Shown here: piece by piece, positions 34,932 to 44,500 of the stretch | How positions within the stretch are numbered: the first letter of the stretch is position 1 | Layout: each line of letters begins with the position of its first letter | Notes under the pieces: generated by a model | Databases searched by the model: none | What the model was told of the DNA's origin: nothing | Seen by the model: only the letters and a program-made list of their open reading frames with translations | Made by a program: the position numbers and the translations under genes | Assembly: GCA_934636715.1 (NCBI GenBank) | Contig: CAKUBE010000008.1 | Location: 1-64,000, forward strand | DNA from: an uncultured Arachnia sp. | GTDB lineage: Bacteria > Actinomycetota > Actinomycetes > Propionibacteriales > Propionibacteriaceae | Length of the DNA: 64,000 nt | Direction: 5' to 3'

Positions 34932-36707
34932 ATGAGCAGCGCCGCATCCCCCGCCCGCCCGTGGTTCGACCCCTCGCTTCCCACCGAACAGCGGCTCGAG
35001 TCGCTGCTCGCGGAGATGACGCTCGCCGAGAAGGCGGGACTCTTCTTCCACACGATGATCGGCATGGGCGACCTCGCCGAGGCGAACCCCGTCTTCTCGG
35101 TGCCGTCGGCGGCGGACCTCGTGCAGGGCCGTCATCTGACGCACTTCAACCTGGTCGGCGGCGCATCGTCGGCGCGGGAGATCGCCGCCTGGCACAACGC
35201 CGTTCAGCGTCTCGCGCGGTCGACGCGCCTCGGCATTCCCGTGACGCTGTCGACGGACCCGCGCCATTCGTTCACCGACAATCCCGGCACCGGCATGCTC
35301 GCGGGGCCGTTCTCGCAATGGCCTGAGCCGCTCGGGCTCGCGGCGATCGGCGACGAGGCGACGGTCGAGAGCTTCGCGGACATCGCGCGCCAGGAGTACC
35401 TCGCGGTAGGGCTGCGCGTCGCCCTCCATCCCCAGGTCGACCTGGCGACCGAGCCGCGCTGGTCGCGGCAACTCGCCACCTTCGGCGAGGACGCGGAGCT
35501 CAGCGCCCGCCTCGGCGCCGCCTACGTGCGCGGCTTCCAGGGGACGGACTTCGGCCCCGCGTCGGTGTCGACGATGACCAAGCACTTCCCCGGCGGCGGC
35601 CCGCAGAAGGACGGCGAGGATCCGCACTTCGCGCATGGCCGGGAACAGGTCTACCCCGGTGGGCAGTTCGAGCTGCACATGAAGCCGTTCGCGGCGCTCA
35701 TCGCGGCCGGAACGCGTCAGATGATGCCCTATTACGGGATGCCGATCGGCACCGAGCATCCGGAGGTCGCCTTCGGGTTCAACAAGTCGGTGATCACCGG
35801 GCTCCTCCGTGAACGCCTCGGCTTCGAGGGCATCGTCTGCACCGACTGGGGTCTCATCAACGACGCCGAGATCTTCGGCGAGCCGTTCCCGGCGCGGGCC
35901 TGGGGCGTCGAGCAGCTGAGCCCCTCGGAGCGGGTCGCGATGGCCGTCGACGCCGGCGCCGATCAGTTCGGCGGCGAGGCGTGCCCCGAACTGCTCATCG
36001 GCCTCGTCGCGTCCGGCCGGGTCTCCGAGGCGCGCCTCGACGTCTCGGCCCGGCGCTTGCTCCGCGAGAAGTTCGAGCTCGGCCTCTTCGACGACCCCTT
36101 CGTCGACGAGGACGCCGCCGATGCCATCGCGGGCCGGGCGGACTTCCGCGCGGCGGGCGACGCCGCCCAGCGCGCCTCGATCACGCTGCTCACGAACGAC
36201 GCCGACGGCGCACCGGTGCTCCCGCTGAAACGCGGCCTGCGGCTCTACGTCGAGGGAGTCGCGGCGGAGGAGGCGGCCGCCTTCGGCACCGTGGTCGACC
36301 GCCCCGAGGACGCCGACGCGGCGGTCATCCGGCTGAAGGCCCCGTTCGAGCAGCGGCCGACCGTCTTCGAGAACTTCTTCCACTCCGGTTCGCTGGAGTT
36401 CCCGGCGGAGCTCCTGGAGCATGTGCGCGCCGTCGCCCAGACCGTGCCGACCGTCGTCGACGTGTTCGCGGACCGCCCCGCCATTCTGGAGCCGATCGTC
36501 GAGGTGGCGGCCGCTGTCACCCTCAACTGGGGCGCGAGCGCGTCGGCGCTGCTGGACGTGCTCACCGGTGCGGTCGCGTCCCACGGCCGTCTTCCGTTCG
36601 ATCTCCCCCGCTCAATGCGGGCCGTCGAGGCCTCTCGCCCCGATGTGCCGTTCGACACCGCCGACCCTCTGTTCCGGTTCGGGCACGGATTGGTCGGCCC
36701 GGCCTGA
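34932..36707 (+). CDS. Glycoside hydrolase family 3 protein
   Basis: This 591-aa beta-glycosidase-like enzyme has no signal peptide. The N-terminal TIM barrel shows VALHPQVDLATEPRW, the MTKHFPGGGPQKDG substrate loop, and the nucleophile D305 in FEGIVCTDWG. The alpha/beta sandwich domain follows (ASITLLTNDADG to LNWGASASALLDVL) with HGRLPFDLP near the end. GH3 covers beta-glucosidases, xylosidases and N-acetylglucosaminidases; the KHFPG.G loop and length fit a two-domain beta-glucosidase rather than NagZ. It is divergent from the MFS gene, and CorA follows 34 bp downstream. Confidence 0.88.
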   Translation: MSSAASPARPWFDPSLPTEQRLESLLAEMTLAEKAGLFFHTMIGMGDLAEANPVFSVPSAADLVQGRHLTHFNLVGGASSAREIAAWHNAVQRLARSTRLGIPVTLSTDPRHSFTDNPGTGMLAGPFSQWPEPLGLAAIGDEATVESFADIARQEYLAVGLRVALHPQVDLATEPRWSRQLATFGEDAELSARLGAAYVRGFQGTDFGPASVSTMTKHFPGGGPQKDGEDPHFAHGREQVYPGGQFELHMKPFAALIAAGTRQMMPYYGMPIGTEHPEVAFGFNKSVITGLLRERLGFEGIVCTDWGLINDAEIFGEPFPARAWGVEQLSPSERVAMAVDAGADQFGGEACPELLIGLVASGRVSEARLDVSARRLLREKFELGLFDDPFVDEDAADAIAGRADFRAAGDAAQRASITLLTNDADGAPVLPLKRGLRLYVEGVAAEEAAAFGTVVDRPEDADAAVIRLKAPFEQRPTVFENFFHSGSLEFPAELLEHVRAVAQTVPTVVDVFADRPAILEPIVEVAAAVTLNWGASASALLDVLTGAVASHGRLPFDLPRSMRAVEASRPDVPFDTADPLFRFGHGLVGPA

Positions 36708-36741
36708 ACGCATCTTTGCGGGCCGGTGGGATGCTGTGCAT

Positions 36742-37731
36742 ATGAGCACGGTGCAGGGCCGGACCTGGCGCGACGGGGTGCAGGAGCGGGGCGACGTCCC
36801 CGTGTCCGAGCTGAGCGAGCTGCTGGCGGATCCGGGGCTCCTGGTGTGGCTCGACCTCGTCGATCCTGAGCCGGAGCTGCTGGCGAGCCTCGCGGAGGAA
36901 CTCACCCTCGACCGCCACGCCGTCGAGGACGCCGCTGCGCCCTTCGAGCGCCCCAAGGCGACCCGTCACACCGGCCACGTGTTCCTCACCTGCTACGCGA
37001 CGACGCTGACCGTCGACGCCGACGAGGGGCCGCGGCTCGTCACCCCTCGGATCTCGGCCTTCGTGCTCCCCAACGGCCTGATCACCGTGCGCTCGGGCGC
37101 GTTCGACTTCGGCGAGGTCCTGCAGCGCTGGGCCGATGAGGGGCAGCTCGATCAAGGGGTGGGCGCGCTGGTGCACGGCATGCTCGACACCGTCGTGGAC
37201 GGCCACTTCGACGCGATCCAGGCCCTGGACGACGAGGTGGAGGAGCTGGAGGACATGCTCTTCGGCGACCGCGTCCGGCCGCGCGCCTTCCAGCAGCGGG
37301 TGTTCGGTGTCCGCAAGGTGCTGGCGCAACTGCGCCGCAAGGTGCTTCCCATGCGAGAGGTGGTGTCGGCCGTGATCCGGTTCCGGACCTCGGAGACGCT
37401 CCCGGTCTCCCGCGAGCTCGACGGCGACTTCGACGACCTCTACGACCACGTCATCCGGGCCGCCGACTGGAGCGAATCGCTCCGAGAGGTCGTCGGCAAC
37501 GCCTTCGAGACCAGCCTCTCGCTGCAGGACGCCCGGCTGAACGACATCATGAAGAAGCTGGCGGCCTGGGCGGCCATCATCGCCGTCCCGACGGCGGTCA
37601 CCGGCTGGTTCGGCCAGAACCTCCCTTACCCCGGCTACGCGAGCGGATCAGGGCTGGTGCTCAGCGTCGTCCTGATCGTGGCCGGCGTCGCCGGCCTCTA
37701 CCTGCTGTTCCGCAAGGTCGATTGGCTCTAG
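36742..37731 (+). CDS. corA: CorA family divalent-cation transporter with GQN motif
   Basis: This 329-aa CorA-type channel is for Mg2+ or related cations. A large cytosolic N-terminal domain with long stalk helices (QALDDEVEELEDMLFGDRV) leads to two C-terminal membrane segments. The first is AWAAIIAVPTAVTGW. The periplasmic signature after it is F-G-Q-N (291-293) in place of G-M-N, a variant seen in an actinobacterial CorA group. The protein ends in the basic stretch RKVDWL. It converges with the LRR gene with 4 bp between. Confidence 0.88.
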   Translation: MSTVQGRTWRDGVQERGDVPVSELSELLADPGLLVWLDLVDPEPELLASLAEELTLDRHAVEDAAAPFERPKATRHTGHVFLTCYATTLTVDADEGPRLVTPRISAFVLPNGLITVRSGAFDFGEVLQRWADEGQLDQGVGALVHGMLDTVVDGHFDAIQALDDEVEELEDMLFGDRVRPRAFQQRVFGVRKVLAQLRRKVLPMREVVSAVIRFRTSETLPVSRELDGDFDDLYDHVIRAADWSESLREVVGNAFETSLSLQDARLNDIMKKLAAWAAIIAVPTAVTGWFGQNLPYPGYASGSGLVLSVVLIVAGVAGLYLLFRKVDWL

Positions 37732-37735
37732 GAGA

Positions 37736-39487
37736 CTAGACCGGCTGCTCCCAGTGGATCACGCACCCGGCGGCGACCAAGGGCTGGAGCGCCGCCTTGT
37801 CCGCTGCGGGATCCACCAGCGGGTTGTCGTGTACCCACAACTCCTTCAAGCCAGTCCGGTTGGCCAGTCCGCCGACCGAGGTTAAGCCGCTGTGGTTCAG
37901 CCTGAGCCGACTGAGGGCTGGCAGAGCGGGCATCCCCTCCAGTGAGGTCAGCCGCTTGTTCACCTGAAGAAGGAGCGTCGAGAGCCTTGGCAGGTCAGGC
38001 ATCCCCCGAAGATCGGACAGCTTGGAGAACACGACGCCGAACAGCTCAAGGTTCGGCAACGCCGGCATCCCCTCCAGGGTGTTGATCTCGCTGTGAGTGA
38101 CTCCGAGCTGGGTGAGATGCGGCAAGTCTGCGAGCTCCGGGAATCGGGAAAGGTCGGTCACTTCCGGCGCAGGCTGGAAGACGAGATGGTCGAGCGCCGG
38201 CGTCTTCTCGACAAGCGCTGCGAGGCTGGATGCACTGCTCCTCCACGACACCAGACTCTTGAGGTTGGCGAGCTTGGGCAGTCCCTCGAATTCGACGATC
38301 GGGTTGTCGTAGACGACAAGCGTCTCTAGCCGTGGGAGAGACGGCAGGCCCCGGAACGAGGTCAGGCTCTCCCCCTCGATCACCAGCTTGGTGAGATTCG
38401 GGAGGTCAGGGAATCCCTCAAGTGTCTCTACGCGCTCCCACTTGCTACACGTCAACGACGTGATGCTCTCAGCCTGTGCCCGAGTAAAGAGGCCGTAGGA
38501 GCTGATCCCTACCGCGTGGGCAACACAGTTGCGCACGCCGTTCTGGGGGAGGGTGCCCAAGTCGAGATCGCCCGGCCCGGACACGTATCGCGACTCGGAG
38601 GTGAGGGTCAGCGACGGATACCCCGCTCGCGACCCCGTGACTCGCACCGAGATCTGCGTTCCGCCGTCAGCTTCGGTCAGCCTATAGGTCTCTGCCGTCG
38701 CCCCGCTGATCGCCTTGCTGTCTCGCAGCCATTGGTAGCTGAACGTCGGCGTCGGACTCCACTCCCCCGGCCTTGCCGTCACGGTGTCGCCGGCCTTGAT
38801 CCACCCCGGGTCGCTGTCGACCCAGACCTGGATGCCCCACAGCTCTCCCGGGGCCACCTTCTTCGGCTTCGTCGTAACCGTGGACTTCTTGTAGCCCTTC
38901 CTCGTTCCTGTGACCGTAACGGAGAGCTTCCTTCCGACGTCCGCGGCGACAGGGGTGTAGGAACGTTTCGTGGCCCCCTTGATCTTCTTTCCGTCCCGCA
39001 GCCATTGATAGGTCTTCTTGGCATCCTGGGGACTGTGGAAGCCGGCCGTCACATCCACAGACCAGTCGATCCGAGGAGCACTGCCCAGGTTGGGAGTCCA
39101 CGGCTTCATAGTTCCCAGGCCGACCTTCTTCGTCTTTTTCGACGTCTTCGTAACCGAGCGATAGCCGTAGCGGGACGCGGTGGCCCTCACCGAGATCTTC
39201 TTGCCGAAGTCCGCGGGAGTCAGCTTGTAGCTCTCGTGGGTTGCGTTCTTGATCTTCTTCCCGTCACGCAGCCATTGCACCGTGGTGTACCAGCGCGGAG
39301 TCCACTTGACCTTGGCTTTGAGCGTCAATCCCACGCGCGCGGTTCCAGAGATGGTCGGCGTCGCACTCAACGGCGCGGCCTCCGCCGACGACGGGGCGAG
39401 ACCCACAAACGCCAACGCGATCAGCAATGCAGCCACGACGACGCGCCTCAGCGCGATCGATGGACGGCTATCAGACAAGCCTGACAT
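37736..39487 (-). CDS. Secreted leucine-rich-repeat protein with Ig-like repeats, copy 1
   Basis: The product is 583 aa. The N-terminus is a signal peptide (SIALRRVVVAALLIALAFVG, ending SAEA). Three tandem beta-sandwich repeats of about 85-95 residues follow (about 35-320), each with PTISG or similar, then QWLRDGKKIK, SY-L-T-P-A-D, ISV-T, and a lysine-rich turn such as TSKKTKKV. The C-terminal half is an internalin-like leucine-rich repeat domain (FRGLPSLPRLETLVVYDNP, with repeats of about 21-23 residues), ending AGCVIHWEQPV. There is no LPxTG or membrane anchor, so it is released or held non-covalently. I chose ATG 39487, with GGGAG upstream; a nearer-upstream ATG (39529) would lengthen the signal. 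It is a paralogue of the next gene. Confidence 0.82.
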   Translation of the reverse strand: MSGLSDSRPSIALRRVVVAALLIALAFVGLAPSSAEAAPLSATPTISGTARVGLTLKAKVKWTPRWYTTVQWLRDGKKIKNATHESYKLTPADFGKKISVRATASRYGYRSVTKTSKKTKKVGLGTMKPWTPNLGSAPRIDWSVDVTAGFHSPQDAKKTYQWLRDGKKIKGATKRSYTPVAADVGRKLSVTVTGTRKGYKKSTVTTKPKKVAPGELWGIQVWVDSDPGWIKAGDTVTARPGEWSPTPTFSYQWLRDSKAISGATAETYRLTEADGGTQISVRVTGSRAGYPSLTLTSESRYVSGPGDLDLGTLPQNGVRNCVAHAVGISSYGLFTRAQAESITSLTCSKWERVETLEGFPDLPNLTKLVIEGESLTSFRGLPSLPRLETLVVYDNPIVEFEGLPKLANLKSLVSWRSSASSLAALVEKTPALDHLVFQPAPEVTDLSRFPELADLPHLTQLGVTHSEINTLEGMPALPNLELFGVVFSKLSDLRGMPDLPRLSTLLLQVNKRLTSLEGMPALPALSRLRLNHSGLTSVGGLANRTGLKELWVHDNPLVDPAADKAALQPLVAAGCVIHWEQPV

Positions 39488-39640
39488 CACGGCATTTCTC
39501 CCTGAAACGTTCGGCACATCGGCAGTCATTGCCGAGATCCTCGACAAAACGCTAACAGGGTGTGTACACGTTCCTCCGCGCAGCCGCCAAAGAGGGTACT
39601 CGGGTACCCGCTCTGGGGACTCCGCTACCCGGCGGCGCGG
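39437..39640. repeat. Upstream region duplicated with the LRR genes, copy 1
   Basis: This stretch (signal-peptide codons, leader and further upstream) closely matches 41360-41566. Shared blocks include CTGAAACGTTCGGCACATCG, GAGATCCTCGACAAAACGCT and AGAGGGTACTCGGGTACCCG. The duplication therefore includes the promoter as well as the gene. Confidence 0.8.
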
Positions 39641-39687
39641 GTGCCTGCGGATGCGCCTTCGGCTCACCGCCGCCGCCATAGTCAGAC

Positions 39688-39769
39688 CATCCGGAGTTTT
39701 GACTCACAACGGGGCCGATCCTGCCCAATTGGGCACAGTGGCCCGGGTTGCGCGCCGAAACTCCGGATG
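39688..39769. repeat. 12-bp inverted repeat with a 58-bp spacer after LRR copy 2
   Basis: CATCCGGAGTTT at 39688-39699 and AAACTCCGGATG at 39758-39769 are exact inverted repeats. The spacer contains a perfect 12-bp palindrome (GCCCAATTGGGC, 39723-39734). It begins 11 bp after the copy-2 stop, so it may fold as its 3' structure, or be the ends of a small mobile element. Confidence 0.6.
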
Positions 39770-39780
39770 GCGCGACTGCC

Positions 39781-41409
39781 CTACGCGGGCGTCTCCCAGT
39801 GGATCACGCACCCGGCGGCGACCAAGGGCTGGAGCGCCGCCTTGTCCGCGGCCGGATCAGCCAACGGGTTGTCGTACACCCGTAGCTCCTCAAGCCCCGC
39901 TCGGTTGGCGAGGCCCCCGACCGAGGTCAGCTTGTTGCCATGGACGTATAGCGTGCGCAACGCAGGCAGTGCGGGAAGGCCATCCAACGACGTCACCTCG
40001 TTGTACACCACGGAGAGCAGTTGGAGGTTCGGCAGGTCGGGCAGCTCCTTGACGTCACGGAGCTTCGTCCGGCCGACGACAAACATCTCGAGCGACGGAA
40101 TGGTCGGCATTCCGTGGAGTGTCTCCAGATTGCCCTTGATTATCCCGAGATAGGTGAGGTCCGACCACTCGGCAACGCCGCGAAACGCGGTGAAGTCGGT
40201 CACCTCGTCGGCAGTGCCGAAGCGGAGCCACTCGAGCCTCGGCGTCTTCGCCGGGAGTTCGGCGAGCCCCGGGACAAAGCTGTTTACCAGATCGAGCTTT
40301 GTCAGGTTCGGTAGAACCGGGAAGCCCTCAAGCGTGTCGATGCTCCCGTACGGGCACTCCAACGAGGTGATCTTCGTCGCGTCCGCCCATGTGAGCCAGC
40401 CTCGCATGCGGTAATCGTTCGCCGACTCGATGCAGGACCGAAGCCGTGAACTCTTGATCTTGTCGAGGTCGTAGTCGTTGGCTCCGAGGACGTACGCACG
40501 GTCGCTCACGAAGCTCCGGGACACGTATCCGGAGCGGCTGCCAGTGGTTCGCACCGAGACCTCCGTGCCACCATCGGCCGGCTGAAGCGTGTAGGTCTTG
40601 CCGGTTGCGCCCTTGATAGGGTCGCCATCACGCAGCCACTGGTACGTGAAGGTGGGCTCGGGATTCCAGTAGCCGGTCACGACCGACAATGTGCTTCCGG
40701 GGCGGGGCGGGTCTGGCGGTGGGACCTGCATACCACTCTCAGTGGCCCAGAAGGTGCCGGGCGCGACCGCGGCCGAGCGCTTCGAGGTGACCGAAACCGA
40801 GGTATAGCCCTTCGCCGTGCCGGTGACGGTGACGGAGAGCCTCTTGCCCGCATCCGCGCCTACCGGGTCGTAGGTCTGCTTCGTCGCTCCGGCGATCTTC
40901 TTGCCGTCGCGGAACCACTGGTAGCTCAGCTTGACGACCCCCCTCGGCTTCCAGGTGCTCGTTTCAGCCCCGATGCTCCCGTCGACCTGGGGATCATTGC
41001 TCAAGGTCACCTTCTTCGAGGTGATGACGCCGAGGGCCACCTTCTTGGTCTTCTTCGATGTTTTCGTGACCGGCCGTAGGCTCCAGTGGGCGCCCGTGAC
41101 CTGGACCGAGATCCTCGCGCCCGCGTCGGCACCTGTGAGCGTGTACGAGAAGTGCTGCGCCCCCTTGATCTTCTTTCCGTTGCGCAGCCACTGCGGATGG
41201 GCCGAGACGCTCGGCCGCCACTTTCCCACCTTGACCGTAAGGGTCTTGCCGACCTGCGCCGTTCCGGAAATCGTCGGCGTGGGCGTGATCCTCGGCGCGG
41301 CCTCCGCCGGCGACGGGCCGAGGCCCAGGAACGCCAATGCGATCAACAATGCAGCCATGACGACGCGCCTCAGCGCGATCGATCGACGGCGGTCAGACAA
41401 GCCTGACAT
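39781..41409 (-). CDS. Secreted leucine-rich-repeat protein with Ig-like repeats, copy 2
   Basis: This 542-aa paralogue of the adjacent gene has the same plan: a signal peptide (SIALRRVVMAALLIALAFLG, then SPAEA), three Ig-like/A-type repeats with QWLRNGKKIK or QWLRDGDPIK, and a leucine-rich repeat domain ending DKAALQPLVAAGCVIHWETP, nearly identical to copy 1. The middle has diverged: copy 2 has a proline-rich insert (PPPDPPRPGSTL) and a shorter LRR domain. The two are 293 bp apart. No anchoring motif is present. A role in surface binding is inference from the LRR/Ig architecture. Confidence 0.82.
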   Translation of the reverse strand: MSGLSDRRRSIALRRVVMAALLIALAFLGLGPSPAEAAPRITPTPTISGTAQVGKTLTVKVGKWRPSVSAHPQWLRNGKKIKGAQHFSYTLTGADAGARISVQVTGAHWSLRPVTKTSKKTKKVALGVITSKKVTLSNDPQVDGSIGAETSTWKPRGVVKLSYQWFRDGKKIAGATKQTYDPVGADAGKRLSVTVTGTAKGYTSVSVTSKRSAAVAPGTFWATESGMQVPPPDPPRPGSTLSVVTGYWNPEPTFTYQWLRDGDPIKGATGKTYTLQPADGGTEVSVRTTGSRSGYVSRSFVSDRAYVLGANDYDLDKIKSSRLRSCIESANDYRMRGWLTWADATKITSLECPYGSIDTLEGFPVLPNLTKLDLVNSFVPGLAELPAKTPRLEWLRFGTADEVTDFTAFRGVAEWSDLTYLGIIKGNLETLHGMPTIPSLEMFVVGRTKLRDVKELPDLPNLQLLSVVYNEVTSLDGLPALPALRTLYVHGNKLTSVGGLANRAGLEELRVYDNPLADPAADKAALQPLVAAGCVIHWETPA

Positions 41410-41566
41410 CACGGCATTTCCCCCTGAAACGTTCGGCACATCGGCAGTCATTGCCGAGATCCTCGACAAAACGCTAACAGGGTGTGTTCGCGTTCCTCCA
41501 CGCAGCCGCCAAAGAGGGTACTCGGGTACCCGCTCGGGGAACTCGCCTAACCGGCGGCGCGGATGG
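41360..41566. repeat. Upstream region duplicated with the LRR genes, copy 2
   Basis: This matches 39437-39640 over the start codon and about 150 bp further upstream. It reaches the 3' end of hrpA (stop at 41547), so the copy-2 promoter lies in or just beyond the hrpA terminator region. Confidence 0.8.
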
Positions 41567-44500
41567 CCTGGCGGATGCGCTTCGCCGAGACAGGAATGCT
41601 CGTGCGGAGCTGCTGCGCGAAAAGGCTCACGCGGAACTCCTCGATCAGGAACGCGATCTCCTCCACCTCGGGGCGCAGCGGCCCCGGGGGCTGGGCGTCC
41701 GTGAGGTCCGCGTACAGGTCCTCCATCTCGTCGACCTCGGCGTGGAGCTTCGCGTCCCGCGCGGGCTGCGGGGCCGCGGCCTCCAGGCGGACGACGGCCG
41801 CCGCGGCATAGCGGGGCAGATGGCCGAACCACGGCTCGGGGGTGGCCGAGATGAACCGGTTGAAGAAGAGGTTGTCCAACTGGGAGGCGACGTCGCGGCT
41901 CGCCGGTGCCGTCGGGTCCGACGAGATCAGCAGCCGCGCCCGGGTGACATTCGTCAGCGCCTGCGCGGCGGTGTTGACCACCTCCAACGTCCGGCCGGGG
42001 CACTCCTGGCGCACCGCGAGCGCGACCCGCTCATACGCAGCCTGCGAGCGCACATCCGACAACGGGCCGACGGCGGCCGCGAGCTGCTCGCCCGCCTTCA
42101 GCCACGCGTCGGCCAGGAGATCCGGCACCGTCGGATAGGCCGAGTCTGCGAGGGCCAGCTTCGCCTCGCGGCCGAGGTGCGAGACCACCCACCGCGTCGG
42201 CTCGGGGTTGGTGCAGGTCAGCAGCCGACGGATGCCCGCGGCGTGGGACCGGTCCGCCTTGGCGCGGGTATCGAGCACGATGAGGCCCACGGTCGTGCCC
42301 TCGTCGGCCAGCGCCGGATACCCGACAGCTCCCCTGCCGAGGCGCGTCTCGCGGGGGATGTCACCGAACGTCCAGGAGCGCTGACCGGTGGCCGCCCGGT
42401 CGCCCGCCGAGCGGGTGAGCTTCGCCGCCACTTTGGGCGCGAGCCGCTGCTGCAGCGCCGCCAGGTCGTCGCCGCGGCCCACCTCGCGGCCGGCGTCGAC
42501 CACGACGAAGGTCGGGCGAAGGTGCGGGTCGAGCGTCTCCGGGTGCCAGTCCTCCGGGGATACCACCGTGCCGGTGAGCGCGGTGAGCGCGCGGCCGAGC
42601 GCCGCGGGGAAGGAGCCCTCGCCGTCGACCCCGCGCTCCTCGAGCCAGCGCAGCGCCTTCGCCGCGAAGTCAGGCGCGGGGACGAAGCTCGTTCGCACGG
42701 CCTTGGGCAGCGACCGGATCAGCTCGGTGGCCAGCTCGCGGCGCAGCCCGGGCACCTGCCAGGTGAACGGCGCGCCGTCGAGCTGGCTCAGCAGTTCCAA
42801 GCGGACCGTGACCGTGACGCCGTCGCTGCCCGCTCCGGGGTTGAACTCGTAGGCGATCGGCAGCTGATGCGGGCCGATCCGCCACGCGTCGGGGTAATCG
42901 GAGGCACGCAGCTGGGAGGGGTCGACGACGGCGTCGTCGGGCGTCAGCAGCGGCCACTGTTCGTGGGGCAGCCCGCGCAGCCACTTGTCGAACGTCGCGC
43001 CGGAGACGACCTCGGCGGGTACGCGCGCGTCGTACCAGGCGTAGAGCGCGTCGTCGGAGAGCAGCAGGTCCGGCCTGCGCATCCGGTCCGTGAGCTTCTC
43101 CGCCTCGCGCAGCACCGCGCGGTTTGCGGTGACGACCTTGTTCCTCGACTCCCACTCCCCCTCGACCAGCGCGGTCCGCAGGAAGATCTCGCGCGCCTCT
43201 ATCGCGTGGTCGGCGGCGTAGTTGGTCCGCCGCGCCGCGACGATCGGCACACCGAACAGGCTGATCCGCTCGTTGGCGACGACGGTGGCCGAGCGGCTGG
43301 ACCACGTCGGCTCGGAGACCGTGCGGGTCAACACGTGCCCGGCGACCTGCTCGACCCAGTCCTCGTGGACGGGCGCGACGGTGCGCGCCCACAGCCGCGA
43401 GGTCTCGACGAGCTCGAAGGCCATGACCAGCGGCGGCGTCGCCTTGGCCTGCGAGGATCCCGGCTGGATGGCGAAGCGCGCGCCGCGCGCGCCCTGGTAC
43501 TCCGTCAGCGGCTTGCGGCGGGCCTGCGCCCCCTGCCCGGGGCGCTGGGTCGGCGGTTCGAGCGCCAAGCCGACGTTGGAGAGCAGGCCGCTGAGAATCG
43601 ACGTGAGGACGTCGGGCATGGCCCCACGCCCGGACGTGTCGAGGTCGAGCTCCTTGCACGCCTCCCGCAGCTGCGAGACCAGGTCCTCCCACTCGCGGAA
43701 GCGCACGAAGTTGAGGTACTCCGCGCGGCACATGCGCCGAAAAGCGTTACCGCTCAGCTCGCGCCGCTTCGCGCGGAGGTACGTCCACAGGTTGAGGAGC
43801 ACCTCGAAGTCGCCGCCCTCCAGCGACGGCTTGGCCTCTTGTTCCTTGCGAGTTCCCGTGTGAGCCGTGTGTCGCGCGGGTTGGGTCTGCTTTTCGGCTG
43901 CCAGACCCTTCGACACGGGCTGCGTCGCTTCGCTCCGTCGGCCCGGCTCCGCCGGATTGAGCCGGGTCGCCGCGCGAAGCGCCGCACCCGCGTCGAAATC
44001 AAGGAGCGTGATGCCCCAGAAGCGGCGGTGGAGCTGATCGGCCTGGGCCTGGAACTCGGCGGGGCGCTCGCGGATGTCGGGGACGGTCAGCCCGGCCACG
44101 AGCACCATGACGGTGGCGAGGCAGTTCCGTCGAGACCCCTCGATCAGCATTCTGCCGAGGCGCGGGTCGACGGGCATGCGCGCGAGCATCCGGCCGGTGC
44201 GGGTGAGCCGCAGCTGATCGTGGCGCTTCCGCGGGTGGATGGCGCCCAGCTCGCTCAGCACGCGCACGCCGTCGTTGATGTGCGAGACGTTGGGCGCCTC
44301 GACGAACGGGAACGACTCGACGTCGCCCAGCCCGGCTTGAGCCATCAGGAGGATGACGGTGGCGAGGTTGGTGCGCAGGATCTCGGGATCGGAGAACTCG
44401 GGACGGGCCGCGAAGCCCTCCTCGGAGTAGAGCCGGACGGCGATGCCCGGGCCGAGGCGGCCGCAGCGGCCCGCGCGCTGGTTGGCCGACGCCTGGGAGA

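Noticed and set aside
36742..37731. CorA as inactive because GMN is replaced
   Set aside because: G-Q-N is a recurrent variant in actinobacterial CorA proteins, so the change alone does not indicate loss of function.
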